Shown here: positions 63,558 through 64,000 of the stretch, piece by piece | How the letters are laid out: every line of letters starts with the position of its first letter | How positions within the stretch are numbered: position 1 is the stretch's first letter | From: Spongiibacter marinus | Lineage (GTDB): Bacteria > Pseudomonadota > Gammaproteobacteria > Pseudomonadales > Spongiibacteraceae | NCBI RefSeq assembly: GCF_016906995.1 | Contig: NZ_JAFBBD010000007.1 | Location: 124,001 to 188,000, forward strand | DNA length: 64,000 bases | Direction of reading: 5' to 3' | Notes under the pieces: model-generated | Seen by the model: only the letters and a program-made list of their open reading frames with translations | Databases searched by the model: none | Told to the model about the DNA's origin: nothing | Position numbers and translations under genes: made by a program

Positions 63558-63889
63558 ACTGCCTCCAAGTTGCTTCGTTATTGGATATGACAGCGCTAAG
63601 AAAAACAGTTCAATATTTTTTCTTGGTATGCCTTGTTGGGGCTGAGCTTGCCGATGAAAAACTGAAACAGTGGCTTTTTTTGCGATGTGAACATCGTTGT
63701 ATTAAGTGCGCGAGGACAGCCGCTATTCGCCGCCGCAGGCGCGCTATTTCGCGGCAGGGCATCGCTCTTCATTCCGCGTACATTTGCACCATTTGCAAGG
63801 CGTAAAAAAACCGCATGGCCCATGTATTGAGCAATGCGGTTTGGTGGTTTTACGACGCAGAGTTTACGTGCTGCGAATCGCTACCTATT
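63558..63889. other. 332-base gap without a supported gene
   Basis: Presumably holds the promoter of the DUF1328 gene. It contains a short CGATGT/ACATCG inverted repeat at 63683-63696 and, at the right end, the terminator of the gene at the window edge. Several open frames exist but none has both a ribosome site and recognisable protein character. Confidence 0.5.
63804..63842 (-). terminator. Intrinsic terminator of the right-edge gene
   Basis: On the minus strand AAACCGCAT pairs with ATGCGGTTT around a 17-base loop and is followed by TTTTACG. It lies about 48 bases beyond the stop of the gene cut by the right edge. Confidence 0.7.
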
Positions 63890-64000
63890 TTAGACGTGGA
63901 TACCTTTGAGTACCGCTGCCAAGGCGACCTGTTCTGACGAGGCTTCGGTTTTGCCTTCTTCCCCTTCGCCTTTTGCAGCGGCGGAGTCCGGGAAGGTGCG
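63890..64000 (-). CDS. C-terminal 36 codons of an unidentified protein
   Basis: The frame is open from the right edge to a TAA at 63892-63890. The residues (RTFPDSAAAKGEGEEGK, then TEASSEQVALAAVLKGIHV) show an Ala/Glu/Lys-rich tail and no motif. The terminator just downstream supports that this is the true end of a minus-strand gene. Nothing can be said about function. Confidence 0.5.
   Translation of the reverse strand, partial: RTFPDSAAAKGEGEEGKTEASSEQVALAAVLKGIHV

Noticed and set aside
63596-63823. A 75-codon open frame on the minus strand near the right edge
   Set aside because: It has no convincing ribosome site and starts inside the terminator of the right-edge gene; composition is not protein-like.

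Overview
The window looks like chromosomal DNA of a free-living, probably marine, gammaproteobacterium related to Pseudomonadales/Cellvibrionales. The best evidence is gene order. From about 8.8 to 22.2 kb the minus-strand order retS-like, purD, purH, fis, dusB, DUF3426 gene, prmA, accC, accB, aroQ, dsbD is the order I know from the Pseudomonas aeruginosa PA4845-PA4856 region. A Vfr/Crp-type regulator, Coq7 and a PBP1b with a UB2H domain fit the same assignment. I see no rRNA, tRNA, CRISPR array, transposase or phage gene.

Region 1 (0-8.2 kb). A Tat-exported PhoX-type phosphatase runs off the left edge and has a convincing PHO box upstream. Next come two tryptophan-linked units reading away from each other. 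On the minus strand is trpR followed by a second anthranilate-synthase-like pair (trpE-like, trpG-like). On the plus strand is the canonical trpG-trpD-trpC operon. A TrpR operator abuts the trpR start codon. Vfr, a YhfA-type OsmC protein and a VOC-fold protein follow.

Region 2 (8.2-24.4 kb). The conserved housekeeping block covers ubiquinone hydroxylation, a RetS-like hybrid kinase, purine synthesis, Fis, tRNA dihydrouridine, ribosomal protein methylation, acetyl-CoA carboxylase, dehydroquinase and DsbD. Divergent from dsbD is a short operon encoding a copper chaperone, a DUF2333 protein and a YajG-type lipoprotein.

Region 3 (24.4-43.7 kb). This is a mixed envelope and metabolism stretch: a PfkB-family nucleoside kinase, mrcB, a ModF-like ABC ATPase, a LOG-family protein, a Kef-type antiporter, a DUF2157/GDYXXLXY pair, a fatty acid desaturase, a ketopantoate-reductase-like protein, an orphan cobB, small membrane proteins, a class II aldolase-like protein, a Crp/Fnr regulator, a DUF481 barrel, an MscS channel and an SDR.

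Region 4 (43.7-62.4 kb). A near-perfect Fur box controls an unrecognised cysteine-rich protein. A nitronate monooxygenase-like/DUF1330-like/MFS cluster follows. Then comes a large catabolic locus: an AraC-family activator, a pair of 13-bp direct repeats 22 bp apart just upstream of a -10 element, and an operon with acyl-CoA dehydrogenase, GST-like protein, AtuD-like dehydrogenase, carboxyltransferase, enoyl-CoA hydratase, biotin carboxylase/carrier and AtuA-like protein. This resembles the acyclic terpene (Atu) pathway, in which a branched acyl-CoA is desaturated, carboxylated and hydrated. Downstream, an XRE/MmyB-like regulator precedes a large acyl-CoA dehydrogenase, a MaoC hydratase and an SDR, which together could run one beta-oxidation turn.

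Region 5 (62.4-64 kb). A minus-strand group of small stress-type genes contains a BON-domain gene split by an in-frame TAA, a CsbD-like gene and a 58-codon DUF1328 gene. The C-terminus of an unidentified minus-strand gene lies at the right edge.

The least explained parts are the TrpR-linked second anthranilate-synthase pair, the Fur-controlled orphan, and the precise substrate of the AraC/Atu-like locus.
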